A stretch of DNA of 64,000 bases from Patagioenas fasciata (Eukaryota > Chordata > Aves > Columbiformes > Columbidae), in contig NC_092525.1 in the NCBI RefSeq assembly GCF_037038585.1, forward strand, positions 23,456,867-23,520,866, written 5' to 3'. This document shows positions 26,775-39,900 of this stretch, one piece after another. Under the pieces are notes generated by a model. The model was not told the origin of the DNA and did not search any database. It saw nothing but the letters and a program-made list of their open reading frames with translations. Numbering within the stretch: the stretch's first letter is position 1; each line of letters begins with the position of its first letter. Made by a program: the position numbers and the translations under genes.

Positions 26775-28458
26775 CTAGGTAAACTTGCTGACTCAGTCTT
26801 CCTTTGTCCTGAGAGGTTTCTCAGACCTGAATAATAGCAGAAACCTGTAGTATTGGGTTGGTGCACAGAATTGCCAAGGAACAAGGGTCTTTTGCTCCCT
26901 CATCAATGCTGTGAGTGCAGCCTGGAGTGACAAAGCACATCTGTGCTGGCATTAGGGACGTCGCTTGCTAGAGAAGGACTCTCTGATTTCCACAGGGATA
27001 TGGCTGTTTTTAGCTCCTCTGTGCTACCTGCATCCATGTGCTCAGATTTTCTTTCACCATCCTGGCTTGAATGGCAGCATTTATCTGTGGTTAGATCAGT
27101 GAATCTGGAGATGTCACAGTTGCTCTTTGAAAAGAGGGAGGCAGGAGTATGAGACTGAGTTGATGGTTTCCATAGGGCTTTGGAAAATGTTCTGTGGGGA
27201 TCAGAAGGAATGGAAAGGAGGAGACAAGTGAAATGGCAAGCATGAATATCTGGAAGGGGGTAATAGAAGCCAGGCAAGTCGGGCAGCAGCTGTAGTCCAA
27301 GGAAGAGGTGCAATAAAAGTGATACACAATACAGCAGATGTGAAACTAGATCTGACCTGTTGGAGTCTGGTATACCCTGACACTCCAGTCATTCTTCTCT
27401 GAAAGCACTCCAGACTTCAGCTTAATTGCTGGGCCTCACTGTCTGACCAAGACTGAACAAAACAGGTATTATTAAGGAGAATTTTGCCAGTAGCATTCAA
27501 GCTACAGTGATGCCAGGATGTCCTGTGTGAGGTTGGGACCCTGTGTGAGATGCACTACAGGTGTGAAGTAAACTTAAATCCTGTACAGATCTGAGTCCTG
27601 ATGGGTACACAACTAGCATAGACTAGGGGACTGTCAAATATGAGCAACAGCTATATGGACAGGCTGAGGTTGTCATCAGAGAAGACATATGTCCTTCCAA
27701 AGGGCTGTGGTGGACCACAGATCTGTTGTGAGGTGTGCAAAATCAGCAAGATTGATTGAAGGAAACAGGGCAGAGATCTTGCTCTTCATGCTGTGGAAAG
27801 ATCTCAGGGCCTTGTGGTCTCTCTCTCTGACTTTCTTTGTGAAAGAGCTAACTTGGGAGGGGTAGTTCATGAAGTGTCCTTCATCAACCTACCTAATTCC
27901 CAAAGTCAGAATGAGAGAGTCTCAAAACTATTGGCTTCCTGCATTTTTTTCTCTCTGAAACTGCTGCCAAAGTTCTTCACTTTGTGTGGAAATAATTGGA
28001 ATGCCATGGACATGACCTAGCTCTTCCCACCCAAGACTTTCCTTCCCAAAAAAGGGTTACTGTTTTTCACATTCCCTTTTTGCCTTAGCTTTCAAGACAG
28101 GAGTAAGCATCCTGGGTTTTCTTTCCCAGAACAGAGGTACTTCTAATGCTGTGCACATATGGTTTTCATGACCTCAAAACTGTGGGTGTGCAACGTTTTT
28201 GTACATTTCTAATACTCAAACTTTGGAGAGTCCCGTGAGCTATGAAAATATGACAGGATGTACTAGCAGACACGATCTGCATTGGACTGCTATTGAAGTG
28301 CTCGTTTCCCTCACCTCATTAAGGGTATTGCAATGGGCCCTGGACTGTGATGCCCACGGAGGGCTATGTGCAGGACTGCGTACATCACAGCCACACAGAG
28401 CCTGGGCTGATCAGCCTAAGATCTTTTATGCTCTCTGCTGAGATCTAGGATACAAGCG

Positions 28459-28473
28459 AAAAAAAAAAAAAAA
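28459..28473. repeat. A15 homopolymer
   Basis: Fifteen consecutive A. No retroelement body is recognisable upstream. Confidence 0.8.
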
Positions 28474-28665
28474 TGCAGTTAGCTTTCCAAATTTGTAGAT
28501 AAAAAGTAGGTGCCAGGTACATTCTAACTTGTGGTGGCAGCATTGTGGCTGGAGGCTGATATAATGTGTTAAAGCATTAAAGACAAACAGCTGCTTTTGG
28601 CAAGGTGAAGAGTGGCTGTGTCACACAGCCTGTGCATGGGAGGTAGTTTTTTACATAGTACAGTC

Positions 28666-28706
28666 TAATTGTTCAGACATATATTGTTCAAACATAAATT
28701 GTTCAC
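28666..28706. repeat. Imperfect triplication around ATTGTTCA
   Basis: Three diverged copies of a 15-16 bp unit containing ATTGTTCA(G/A)ACAT follow each other. It is a short local tandem duplication. Confidence 0.75.
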
Positions 28707-29639
28707 AGCAGGAGCCTGTGACAGACGTTTGGTGCTAGTGCTGTACCAACCTCAGCAATGTAAGGAGTGAAAAGTGTTTCATCAGTAGAAGTGACTGCTT
28801 TGTGGTTTATCATCACGCTTACTAAAAGTGCTAGAGCTGCAAAGTTATCTAGTTTCTTTGTTGTATTATATGCTTCCTTTAATCACTGATTTTAGAATAA
28901 TTTTAGGGAGGAATCACAAATTCAAGAAAAACAGAAACACGAGAGTAAAGATGAGTCCTGATTTAAGAGAGAGATGAGATTCAGCAAGGAATCTATGCAG
29001 TCCTAACCCTAGACTATTTTTGCATCCTGATATGCCTCCGGACTGAAGAATGTGAACCTCATTGTTTCTGCTGAATGCACTGAGATACAAATCAGAGCTG
29101 CTTATTCACAACTGGTAACACTGTTGTTCACTTGTGAGAAAGAGCTGCTTGTCTTAGCGAGAGAGGTGGTTCATTGGAAATAGCCATGGGGAAGCTAATA
29201 CTATTTTGGCCTAATGGTAACAAATTTAGTCTAACTTAGATCTACTGCTCATGCAAATTCTGGAAAGACTCTGGTTGCTGGCCATTACATATAGATGGCA
29301 GGTGGAGAGGAAAGCTCTGCTGCACATAGGAGTTATTGTCAGTACAAAAGATGGTTTGTTAGGATGGTGTGCAGAAACATCTGGCTAACCTTGAAACTGA
29401 AGTGATAGTATCTGACTGTGTAAAATGTGGCATAGGATTTCAACCAAAAACATGAAGCTTGATCTTCATTTCCATCAAGCAAGGGTAAATCTAGAAACTA
29501 TGTGGAATGCAAAGATGGCATGAATATCTAATGAGCCATGTCCTGGAGCCCAGACATGGATAAAAAGTTGAAATGAAACATGGAAATAAAACAAGTAGTG
29601 GAGGGGGAAAAATCCAGCCTCAAACAGAAGGAAAGCATC

Positions 29640-30960
29640 TGTGGAGGAAGTGACACAATTGAAGGGAAGTCATACAGGTTGAGGTATGGCCCAAATACTG
29701 AATTAATTCCTTAACTCAGTTTTCAGTAAGGATGATATATGAGGTTAATGCTGGAATCTGTAGTAAAAATGCAAATGTGGTAAGGGAAATTCAGCATCTG
29801 GAGCGGAAGCAAAATTTAGGCTAATCACTATGAAAATACCATAGTCCCTGAGTAATCTTTTTCCTTGACTATTGAAAGAATTGGCACATGAGATTGAGGA
29901 GATTCTTAATTAATCTGTAAATTTGGGGACAAAGAAGTGGCAGAGGCGGTACCTACCTTCAAAAATGGGGAAAAAATAAAATAATTTTTTTAAAAACCCC
30001 AACACAAAACAACAACAATGAAAACCACCACCACCAAAAAACACCAAACAGAAATTTACGTGTTTCCTAACTTGCAGCTGAAAGTATCAAGTCTTAACAT
30101 GCGACAGGAAGAATGGATGAGGGTGGGAAGGCAGTGGAAGGGGAAAAAGCTAAAATCTTCACCACCCCCCCTGCCACTCAGGGCAGTAATTTCAGAATTA
30201 ATTTAAGATATTTGTTAAAAGATTGTTAAAAAGGGGAATACCATGGACATAATCAAGAATCAAGTATAACGCTGATCCATAACCCCATAAGGACCTTCTC
30301 TTTCCTGGTGGAAATCATAATTGAAAATAAAAGATAAAAGATAGACTGAGCTAAAGAGGTGCCAGGATTATTGAAACTAGGATGGACCCTATTTAATATA
30401 TGCCTTGGTTATACAGATATTTGGCCATGAAGTTTGCAGATGACGCAGTTGGGATTAATATAATTACTGTAGAGAATTGTTTTTTCTCACAGGAAAATAA
30501 CTAGATGGTGTTTTGAAGTGAAGATTGAAAGCAGTAGCATGAAGTGTGATGTTGTTTTTTAAGAGAAAAGTAGCAAGAACTTTTGCAATACCCTGGAAAG
30601 TTTTCCTGCAGTGAGGGTGGAGAAGGAGAGAGAAAGATGGATTGCCAATGTGACTCAGCTGCAAGAAAGCCTTTTAAGGCTGTGTGATGCATCAGACTTT
30701 AAATTCATAGCAGAGACAAAGAAGAATTAGTGTAATTGTTGAGGCTGTTTGCAAGACCTCATTTTAAATATTTGGTACAGTTTTGATCCCTGATATTTAA
30801 AATAGAATAAACTGAAGAAAAGCAAAAGGATTCCTAGGATGGCCCAGTCAGCCTTCAGAGATTCATCCCTATGGACAAGACGCTTTTTGCGTGACTTGTG
30901 GGCTTGCATCTACATGGAGAGGAGATGACCTGAGGGTAATCTTAGAATAAGAGGTGGAAA
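29640..30960 (+). mobile_element. Decayed CR1/L3-like LINE body
   Basis: Seen: at about 30428..30457 the plus strand reads KFADDAVGI, matching the FADD core of CR1-type reverse transcriptase (K-F-A-D-D-T-K-L-G). The later segment from 30760 has the downstream CR1 wording: GGTACAGTTTTGATC, a gap, AACTGAAGAAAAGCAAAAGG, GATGGCCCAG, then GGAGAGGAGATGACC. The rest is full of stops and indels. An A/C-rich tract interrupts it near 29965..30050. This is an old copy, much older than the CR1 tails elsewhere. Both ends are approximate. Confidence 0.6.
29965..30050. repeat. A/C-rich tract inside the old LINE
   Basis: The run has A and T homopolymers followed by AAC, ACC and CACC steps. It interrupts the LINE-like sequence. 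Confidence 0.6.
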
Positions 30961-32384
30961 TATTAATTGTACAAATCCTTGGATTACCAGTAGTCTTTGT
31001 CATGGTAAGAAAGGGATGGAGAGTATTTAACAGCTGTTAATCCTTGGTAATATTTAATATTCTGTTACTGCTCTGGGATCCTGCTTGTCATCTACTGGGG
31101 TCAGGGAGTTTTTGTTTTCTCCCTGCTGCTAGCTGAATTCTACATCTGGGCTTTTTGCCTGTCTGTAAGTATCAGATACAGGTGACAACTGGAGTCAAGA
31201 GACTGTGTGAAGTGTGCTGGCTCTTTTGCTGGTATCCGATGCTCTGCTGTCCAGTGGTCTTGCCTCACTCATACACTTCTAGCTTAGCAGATAGCCATAT
31301 TTCAGAAGAAAAAGGAATTTTTTTTCTCTGAGACTAGCAGTGACTGCAATGTGAATGTCTGCAGTGACCGCAGTGACTGCCTTCTTCCAGCCACCAACAG
31401 AGAGTTCCACCTGATAAATTTCCTTCTACTGCTGAGCAAATAGGAAACATTTTCTTTTGTTTCTAAACATCTCTTAGGTGGTGACTTACAACAAACTTGA
31501 GTAACACGAAGTAGAAGGCCCCTCTTTCAGCTAATAGTGGAAGTGACTGCTGTTTCTTGGAAACTCTTCATCTGGAAATGGTGAAAAAGGAGGACTGTTA
31601 AAGGTGTAATGCAACTGCATAGGAGAAGCACATTCAGCTCATGGCTTCATCAGGTGCAGTCTTTCCATTTGAAAGATTCTTTATTTTCCCTTTCTTACTA
31701 CCTGTTTCCTGAGAAAGAGCATGAGAAACAATGCTGAAATGTACTGTGCATTCCTACTTTGTTATTGTTTTATGAATCCTTGTGAAAATGACTTGTTTTA
31801 CATGTTTTTGTTTTGTTTTGTTTTTTAATTATCCTCTGAGGAATTTTGTCACTATCCTGGAGATTTTTAGTTTGTACTTAGAGTGTTTGCCCAAATGCAG
31901 CAACTTGCTTAACTCATTGAATACAGACTGAAGGGAAAACCAGTGTTTCAAGAAGGCGTCCTCAGCCTCATTTATTTAAGCAGATGATTAAGAGTAGTAT
32001 CGAATTATTTTGCATATGTATGAAGTTTATTTCTATATGCCTTTCTATGACTCATGGCCTTATTGCAGTATGTGAAATAGTTGGCACAGATTAAATATCA
32101 TAACAAATTGCGCAGGGCTATTGTGCAACAGTGCAGAGAGGCATGAACAGACACAGAAAATTCCAACTCTTCTCTAGGCTTCTATTGAGATGTTGCTAGA
32201 AGTTTTACATGTATAATTCTTCATTGTCTCATCCCTGTTGGATGTGACCTTTCCATACTCTGAAGTATAAGAGAAGTCTCTCATAGATACAGAAAGGAAA
32301 ACATTACATCATTCAGATGAGGAAAAATATTGCTGTTCCTAATAAGGATTTGTGCGTATTTTGCTGACACTGGTTGATTAACCT
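30961..32384. other. Intergenic DNA
   Basis: No gene or clear repeat recognised. A short GTTTT run lies near 31810. Confidence 0.5.
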
Positions 32385-33375
32385 TGGCTGTCTGCTGGGT
32401 GCTCGCCCTGCCCTGCTCTCTGTCCCCCTCCCCAGCACAACAAGGGGAGAAAATGAGATGAAAGAGATTGTGGGTCCAGATAAGGACAGGGAGATCACTC
32501 ACCGGTTATTGTCACACACAAAATGGACTTGACCTGGGAAAGATTAATTTGATTTATTGCCAGTTAATAACCAAGTAGTATAGTGAGATATAACAACAAA
32601 ATATTAAAAACCTGCCTCCTGCTCTCCTTTTTCTCAGGCTCAACTTGACTCATGACTCTTCTATGTCCTCCCCAAAAAGGGGAATGGTGGTTGTGGTCAG
32701 TTCACAACACTTTGTCTGCCATTTCTTCCTCCTGATGCTGTTCTTCTTCTCCAGCATGGGCTGCAGTGCTTCTTGAACTTCTCCAACGTGGGGCCTTCCC
32801 ATGGGCTGCAGCTCTTCAAGAACTGCTCCAGCATGGGTCCTTTTTACAGGGTGTAGTCCTTCAGGAACAGACTGCTCCAGCATGGGAGCAGGACACAGTT
32901 CCTGCCAGAAAACCTGTTCCTTTGTGGGCTCTTCTCCACGGGATGCAGGTTGTGCCACAACCCTGCTCTAACATGGGCTCTCCATGGGCTGCAGCTTCCT
33001 TCAGGGAACGTCCACCTGCTTTGGCGTGTTGTCCTCCATGGGCTGCAGGTTGACAACCTGCTTCACTATGGGCTTCACTGTGGGCTGCAGGGGAATCTCT
33101 CCTCCAGCACCTAGAGTACCTCCTCCCCTCTTTATCCACTCACCTTGGTGTCTTCAGGGCTCTTTCTCTACCATTTTTCTCTCTCACACAGCTGCTGCAT
33201 AGCATTTTTTACTCTTTCTTAAATATATTATCACAGAGACACCACCAGCATCACCGATGGGCTCAGCTTTGGCCAGTGGGGAGTCTGTATTGGAGCTGGC
33301 TGGAGCTGGCTCTGTCCAGCAGCTCCTCTTCTCACAGAAATCACCCCTGAAGCGCACCTGCTACCATGAGGGACC
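32385..33375 (-). mobile_element. Endogenous retrovirus LTR (avian ERVL-like), minus strand, probably solo
   Basis: Seen on the minus strand: TATATTTAAG at 33227..33218, a CCAAT box decayed to CCCAT 30 bp upstream (33260..33256), and AATAAA at 32558..32553. Between promoter and polyadenylation signal lies a GC-richer block of degenerate repeats with the plus-strand core CTCCAGCATGGG (32751, 32826, 32875, with variants at 32778 and 32965) and CCATGGGCTGCAG. Known: this arrangement matches an LTR family common in neoavian genomes. No retroviral coding sequence is attached. Overlapping ORFs on both strands at 32650..33202 are by-products of the repeated units. Boundaries are approximate. Confidence 0.72.
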
Positions 33376-33981
33376 CTGTAAGGCCTGCCTTAGTGCCTCC
33401 ACCAAGATGATGTTAAGTTTAGGCTCACTTAAGCAATGAAGAAGTCCAAATGTGGGCTGCTTTGTTACAGCTTTGAACCACACAAGTGTTTCTGGGATCT
33501 TTGTGAATAATATGCTGCAGCTGGAAGATTACTAACCACTCCAAAACATGTGCACTTTTTAAACCCTTTAAACCTGGCATACTAATGAGCTAAGTACCCT
33601 TAGGAAGGTCTTACAAAGCCTGTCACAACTGCCTAAGCTTTCCTTTTTCTAATGGGGGAAAAAAGTCTCTTCCGCATTCCCACCCTGAGTATATGCCCAA
33701 GTCTGCTACCTGTTCTTTCCTACAAGCTATCCCTGCTGCTCTCTGTCCCTGCATCTACTCGTCCCATCTAAGGGTACCCTGGATCACATGCAGAAATGCT
33801 TACTGGTTTCTGTTCCAGCATCAGATGGTACCAATGAGCAAAGCAAGCTGGAAACCTGAGAGGACTCCAGCAATAGGCAGGTGTGAGAGAGCTTGAAGAA
33901 GGTATGATGACAATGAAAGAGAAATGAGTCTGGTTCCCAAACACATCACCTTTGCTGGCTAGGTCACTGAGGGCATGCCTG

Positions 33982-34022
33982 TGTGAGTCTCTTCCAACCT
34001 AAATGATTCTGTGACTGTATGA
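33982..34022 (+). mobile_element. Possible CR1 tail remnant
   Basis: About 40 bp reading GTCTCTTCCAACCTAAATGA then TTCTGTGA resembles the CR1 3' terminus (CCTTCCAACC...ATTCTGTGA). It is short and isolated. Confidence 0.5.
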
Positions 34023-36419
34023 GTGTCACATATTTGGTCTGTGCAGGTCTCCAGCTGACCAACACACTTGACTCTGCCTTGCAAAGAAGGCCAAGGATGG
34101 TGCTGGGCTGGAATTGGGGCAGAAATACAAATGTCTGCAACCAGGTGTAGGGACACAACTGGCATATCCTTCAGCAACCTGCAACAGCAGGGAAGGACAT
34201 TTCCCTATGTTCACCTGAAAGCTTTCTAACTGAAGCAGGTGTGTCAGCCTACATAAGTTATCACAGCTCTGCTGAGACTGTTGGGTAAGGACGTGGTCCT
34301 ACATGTTAAAAATACTGGGGTTTTTTTAAATCTAAATCTTCTGTCTTGAAGAGAGTTGTGTTGCCAGCTAGAAAAGAGGATTTTTCACACCATCTAGCTG
34401 ATGTTCCCTAGTCAAGTATTCTCTATCTATGGCCAGCAGTACTGGGAAGAAAGCTCTGAGCCACACACAGGACACACACAATAAACTTCTGCTGGGGTAA
34501 GTTTCTTGCTGATTCAGAAACCACCTCTTGGCCTGTGGGAATCTCAGTGGCAGGGATGGATAAAACCATTATTGTTTCATCAGGATCTGCCACATCTCCT
34601 TGCAGTACCTTTACTACTAGCCAAAATGAAAATTTAGGATAATTGCCACTATTTCAAATACCCCCTGCCTATAATTAATTAAAATCTTATCAGACTGCAT
34701 TTAAACTTTAAAATTGGTGATTTGTATTTGGTGGATTTGAGCAATAAAAGGCAAGGTGGAACGGTGAATTTGTTCATGTCTGCTTGATGTTGTTTCAGAG
34801 CCACCAGCCTTTTTGAATTAAAACCAAACCAAATAGTCTGAAAAGGCTTAAAAGTACAATGTGTTTTTCAACAAGCTTCAGTTTTGTTCATTTTTTTAAA
34901 ATTTCGTGCCGCCTTTGTGCTGTCCTGCAATCATAGTCATTACATTGCAGGGTGTGAAGTATTTGAGACATTTTTATGCTGAGTAAACCTAAGACCTGAG
35001 TTCTACACATAGAAAGCTTTCAATGTTTGAAGTGCAGTAAGTTTTTCTGTTTCAGTCCTGTTTGTATGTCTCACCATCACTTGGTAAGTTGTTTTGATGC
35101 TATTATCTATTTTTGTCATAGACTTTCGTAAGCCAAGTTTTGGTGGTCACTGATTCTCATGTGCAGTTTCAGAGAAGCCGTATGATAGTGAAACGAGGAA
35201 CATAATGAATCTGATTTCAACAAGATCTGAAAGGGGATCCACACAGGATATCTTGCTGAAGTAGCTTATTTTTCTGTGTGCTCTAAGCAGTAAATCTCTT
35301 CTCAGAACAAGAACTTGGATATAAATGAAACATAGTCAACTGGAAGGATACCTGTGCTAACTTTCATGCAAATGGTGGGCTGCGAGCAAAAAACCTCCAA
35401 CTGGAGTGACTCTTCCTGGCTTGCACACCCTTTGCACTCTGGATGAGAACCTGGAGGGATCAAAAATCTGGTCCCTGTTTTCATTGGCAGTCATGCTCCA
35501 AAAGTTATCCCTTTTGGGGCTGCTGTGTTGTGTCTGAGTAGTACATCCACGCTTGGTTGTTTCCAGTTGCTGTTGTCTTTGTTTATTGAGGAAAACGAAC
35601 ACAAAACCTTTAAACTAACTTGTTCTAGTGTAAAGAATTATCAGTGGATTTATTTTTTTTAAGCTTCTTCATCTGTGGCTACATTCTTTGAGATAATCCC
35701 TGTAGGGCTGGTACAGGGAAGAAGGGTAGGGAAATTTAGACATCTAGCAGAGTAAATGGTTTGAGGAGGAAGGATTCTGCTTGACCAGGGAGTGTGGGGG
35801 TATTTTTGGACTAGAGAGAACCTATGTCAAAAGGTCAAGCTCTATTTAAACTAAAATTGTAACAGGCAGCTGCCATTTCAAATCCGGAAAGGTGTCATCA
35901 GTGAGGCTTTCAAACCAAAGAGCAGGGAAAAATTCTCAGGGAGCAAAGCACACAAGTTTCAAGATGCGGCAGCCACTACTGATGAAGCCATGGAAGGTCT
36001 GTGTCCATGAGGGAAAGGTGGAGGATGACAACAGACAAAAAGGAAAAGAAAAACAGGCAGAACCAACCAAATTCTGTTTAAATGAGGTGCCAAAAAGAAA
36101 ATCAAAACAGTGGTCCAACCATTTTGAGGGTAGCTGTGGGGTCATACTATGCATATCAGATACTTGACAGACAAAAGATAGTGGTATTTCTGTTAACACT
36201 CTGACAAAAAGTAGAGAGGAGAGACAGAGAGAGATCTGCTGAGGAAGAAGTGAGGTAGATATATGTATATTATATAATAAAGAATATGTATTTCATATTT
36301 CTTTAAAATACATATAGAAGTCAATTTAGAGTCAAACCAGGTGAATGAGCTAGCAATTTCAGCAGTACCACAGGATCCCATGAATTAAAATTTTAGTTTC
36401 AGATAGGAAAAGTCTAGGA
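34023..36419. other. Intergenic DNA, possible further LINE debris in its 3' part
   Basis: No gene recognised. The A-rich, purine-rich stretch 35700..36200 lies just before a decayed LINE and may be its 5' continuation, but I cannot show it. Confidence 0.4.
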
Positions 36420-36990
36420 TCTGTGTCAATAAGTGCCCACCAGGATAACCGTATATCCCAAGGGAGGTCATAGAGGCTGCAAGGGCAGGAAATGCAGCAC
36501 TAATGGGAGACTTCCACATCCTCTGCCTTTTTCCCACACCCACAAATTGCGCAAGTGTCATATCAAGACATGATGTATACGTAAGAAATTTTTAAATGCA
36601 ATTAGTGGTGGCTTCCTGGAAGAGCTAGCAAGAAAGCCTGCAAGAGGCAGTGGAGTCTCTTGCTTTCTCCCTGTGTATCAGACATGGTCCCCAAAGGTGT
36701 AATTGCTCTGTACCAGAGACTGCATTGCACTCTTGGTATCCCTGCAGGAGCAACCAAAGATGAAAGAAAAAACCTGCCAGGTTAACAAATGCAGTCAGCT
36801 TCAAAAAGGGAAACTATATAAGAATGAGGAAGCTTGTTGGGAAAACACTGATAAAAGATGCAGTAAGAGAGTTAGCCTTGCTAGGAAGAATGGGTTTATG
36901 CCCCATATTGGAGAGTTTGTGCCAGCATATATCACCCATCCACAGCTAAGGAAGAGATGAAGGAAACTCAACAGCCAGGCAAAGGGTGGT
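36420..36990 (+). mobile_element. Decayed CR1/L3-like LINE fragment (5' part of ORF2 region)
   Basis: The phrases CACTAATGGGAGACTTCCAC and, further on, TTCAAAAAGGGAAACTATAT followed by AAGAATGAGGAAGC resemble the endonuclease and linker portions of old CR1/L3 elements (wording like MGDFN, and FxKGNYxxMR). Frames are broken by stops. It lies 6 kb downstream of the other old LINE but represents an earlier part of such an element, so it is a separate copy. Confidence 0.45.
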
Positions 36991-39900
36991 GTTAGCAGCC
37001 ACATGGCGTTCTTTAAAAACCTCGGTCAAGTGAAGAAAATTGACAGGTTCTTGGACTCTCATAGGTTATTTGTACAATGCAAGGCTGGTCAAAAAAGTCT
37101 GTGGAACAATCATGTCCTTTTATAAGTACTGCTAGAGCCTGCTGGGTGGGTAGGGGCTGCTGAGTATGAAGCTTAAGTAGCTGCTGTTGGTCACTGGTGG
37201 CTACATGGAGCTTTTCTCTTCCCCGATACCAATCTGTGAGTCAGAAAAACACATAGCAAAACCATTTTGTAACCTTAGGCAAATCATTTTATGCCCTGCT
37301 GGGCCTCCCTTGCTTCCTATAAAATTGGGATAACAGCTTTCTCTTAAAAGTCCTCCACTGGTTACGTGGGACTGCAATACTCCAGCAGCCGTGCTTGCGT
37401 GATGCACTGTATAGGCAGGACTGGTTACTTGTGTGGTTAACTCGCTGCCCGGACCTCCACGCCATGACCTGCTTGCCAAGAGAGCAATGCTGAATGAGGA
37501 ACCTCTGAGAGGCAATGTCTAAACGTGATATTGAGGGCTTGTAGGTCTGTTTTTTTGAGTATCCTATTTTTCTGAATATCTGAGATACTTTGAACTTGAT
37601 TTCTCAGGGATTGCGATCACAGACACTCACCTGATGGTGGGAGATGAGCTCTTCTGAAAACTGAAGAGAAGCCAGGGCAGGGGTAGGTCTGTTTGGTGTG
37701 GTATTAGGTTGTAGGTCTGGCGAGGGGTGGCGGGGAATTTAAGCATTTTGACTTAAAATCTAGTCTAATCTTAGGTGCCTGAATATCAGGAGTTGAGCAT
37801 AAGGTAGACTCTAAAGACTGGGTCTTTACTTTGCGCATTAGTTAGCATGTTGTATTTAGAGCTAAACAGAAAGCACAAATATGGTTGTTTTAGAAAGAGA
37901 CCTCCTTAAACACAGCTAATAGTGCAGACCTGCAAACACTTCAAACCCAATAGCTGGAAACACTGGACAGTATGTGGGGCTGCACAGGAACAGGGGTGCT
38001 GGTGAAGCAGCGTTCATTAGCAGTTCATGGCAGATAACAGATGTGTGGTCAAAGATAAATATGCATAGAGATAAATTCTTGGACGTGGTAATTAAATTGT
38101 AACCTTTCCATTTCCTCTGGAAAAGAAAAAATCCTTCCTGCTCAGTACGGGAGAGAAATCTGAGTCTTGATTCTTCTTTTGTTTATAGATGCTGAGTAAG
38201 CAGGTCTTTGTGCACAAGGATCTTTGTAAAATATGCAAAATTAATACTAGCTATACTTCAAGAGAACTGAAAACTAAGATTAGTAGTGGCCACTGTACAT
38301 ACATCAAAAAAGCAGAAATCTGTTAAATACCTCAGATTGCACCTGTGTTATTAAAGTACTGTAAAGATTGACCGGTCAAGCATTCATGAAGCAGGAAATG
38401 CAACCTTGGAGCTGCCTCTGCAGCTTTGGCTTGGTTCCTTGTGTAGAGGAATCAGGGCAAGCTTTTATTCACTGATCGCATTCTTGCTCCATGTTTGCAT
38501 TCTTCAGGAGAAGGATGATGATCTTCTTTCATATTTTTTGTGACCTTTTCATCTAACCTGCAGCTATGGATCCTTGTAGCTCTAAAAATCAGAGTCAAAT
38601 ATCTCAAGTCAGAGAATGAGGAACGGACAATTAGCAACCACTTTTAAAAGGTTTGTGTTTTGTTTTTTGCTTAATGTCACACAGTTATGCTGTTGGCAGA
38701 AGGAGGAACGAAAGTAAAACAATCAAATCATCCTGAAATCATCTATCTGTGAGACTACTGTCTGTCACCTTGCCGTCCTCTGTTCTGTGTCCCATGTATG
38801 TCCCAACTTCTGTAGCAAATACAGCAGAGCTTAGACTAAATTTTTCATTCTTACTGGATCAGATCCATGCCTAATGGATGTATTTGCTGTGCAGAAAATG
38901 ACACCTGGTGCTGTGAGACTGTGTCGTGACATATCTTGGTACACACACACAAATAACTAGAATTACAATTAGCATTTGCAAAGTGGTTTACATTCTACTG
39001 TTTCCTAAACTTTGAATACTTGAGGCTGATGACATGAGAATACTGTCTTTTCGAATGTTTTCTTTGTGCCCCTCTTAATGGTGAAGGAAGACTGGCAAAA
39101 CAGGATTCAGGTCCTGAAGCATTAATTAAACAGACGTAAGGTGTCAAAATCCCAAAGTGGCCACCTCACACTCTCTTTGTGCAGTCTTCTGCAGCACAGG
39201 AAGGGAGAGTCTGCCTGAGTGAGTCTCCAAACTGGAGATGCCCAAAGTTTTGCCTGGGTTTGTGCCCTGGGTGGCTCAGTCTGGGCAGCACTTAGCATAA
39301 CACTGCACTGCTCCCTGGCAGTCCCGGGGCAGAGCAGCACCTGCCTTCTGGCCGCTAGTTTCTCCAGTGGGATTGATCCAGTAAATATTTTCAGGATCTT
39401 AATAGAAGAAAATTTTGGCCAAGTGAAGAGACAGCAGCTAACTCTGTTTGTGGTAACACCCAGCAGTGGCCTCCTTTTCCTACCACCTACACTCTGAAAA
39501 GGGCATGCAGTCACCATCATGACCCATGGCAAAGGGTGAATAGGAAAGCTCCAAGAAGGTAAATTCAGTGCCTTTTCCTCATCTGTGGGTGCTTTTGTTG
39601 CCAATGCACAACAGCCACAGGCATTCAGAAGAAATGACTGTTTGTTTTAAATTATTTTCCTAAGAAAAAGTATGAGGTAGGCTTAAGAATCCCCTGTCTG
39701 TGTGCTTTGCTCATATAGTTCAGTCAAGTGGAAACAGACTTAGATATATATTTAAGTAGGAGTAGAAACTGGGAAACTCTTGACTTCTTATTCCAAACAT
39801 GCAGCCACAACAGACTGTGCACAAAGGGAGAAGAAAAGGAGACCCAAGCAGTGCTCTGGAGGGATAAGTCATCTGAACATCTTTATCACAAGCGATCTAG

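Larger units (their letters stand above)
26775..29639. other. Intergenic DNA
   Basis: No gene recognised. Near 26850 there is a short resemblance to a mariner terminus, treated in the findings. Otherwise only the simple repeats listed separately. Confidence 0.45.

Noticed and set aside
32650..33202. Overlapping ORFs on both strands with repeated cysteine, glycine and leucine patterns
   Set aside because: They are produced by degenerate repeat units inside an LTR, not by a gene.
39122..39604. 160-codon minus-strand ORF, the longest in the window
   Set aside because: It has no recognisable motif or compositional support, and a long ORF overlaps it on the other strand. In 64 kb a chance frame of this size is not surprising.
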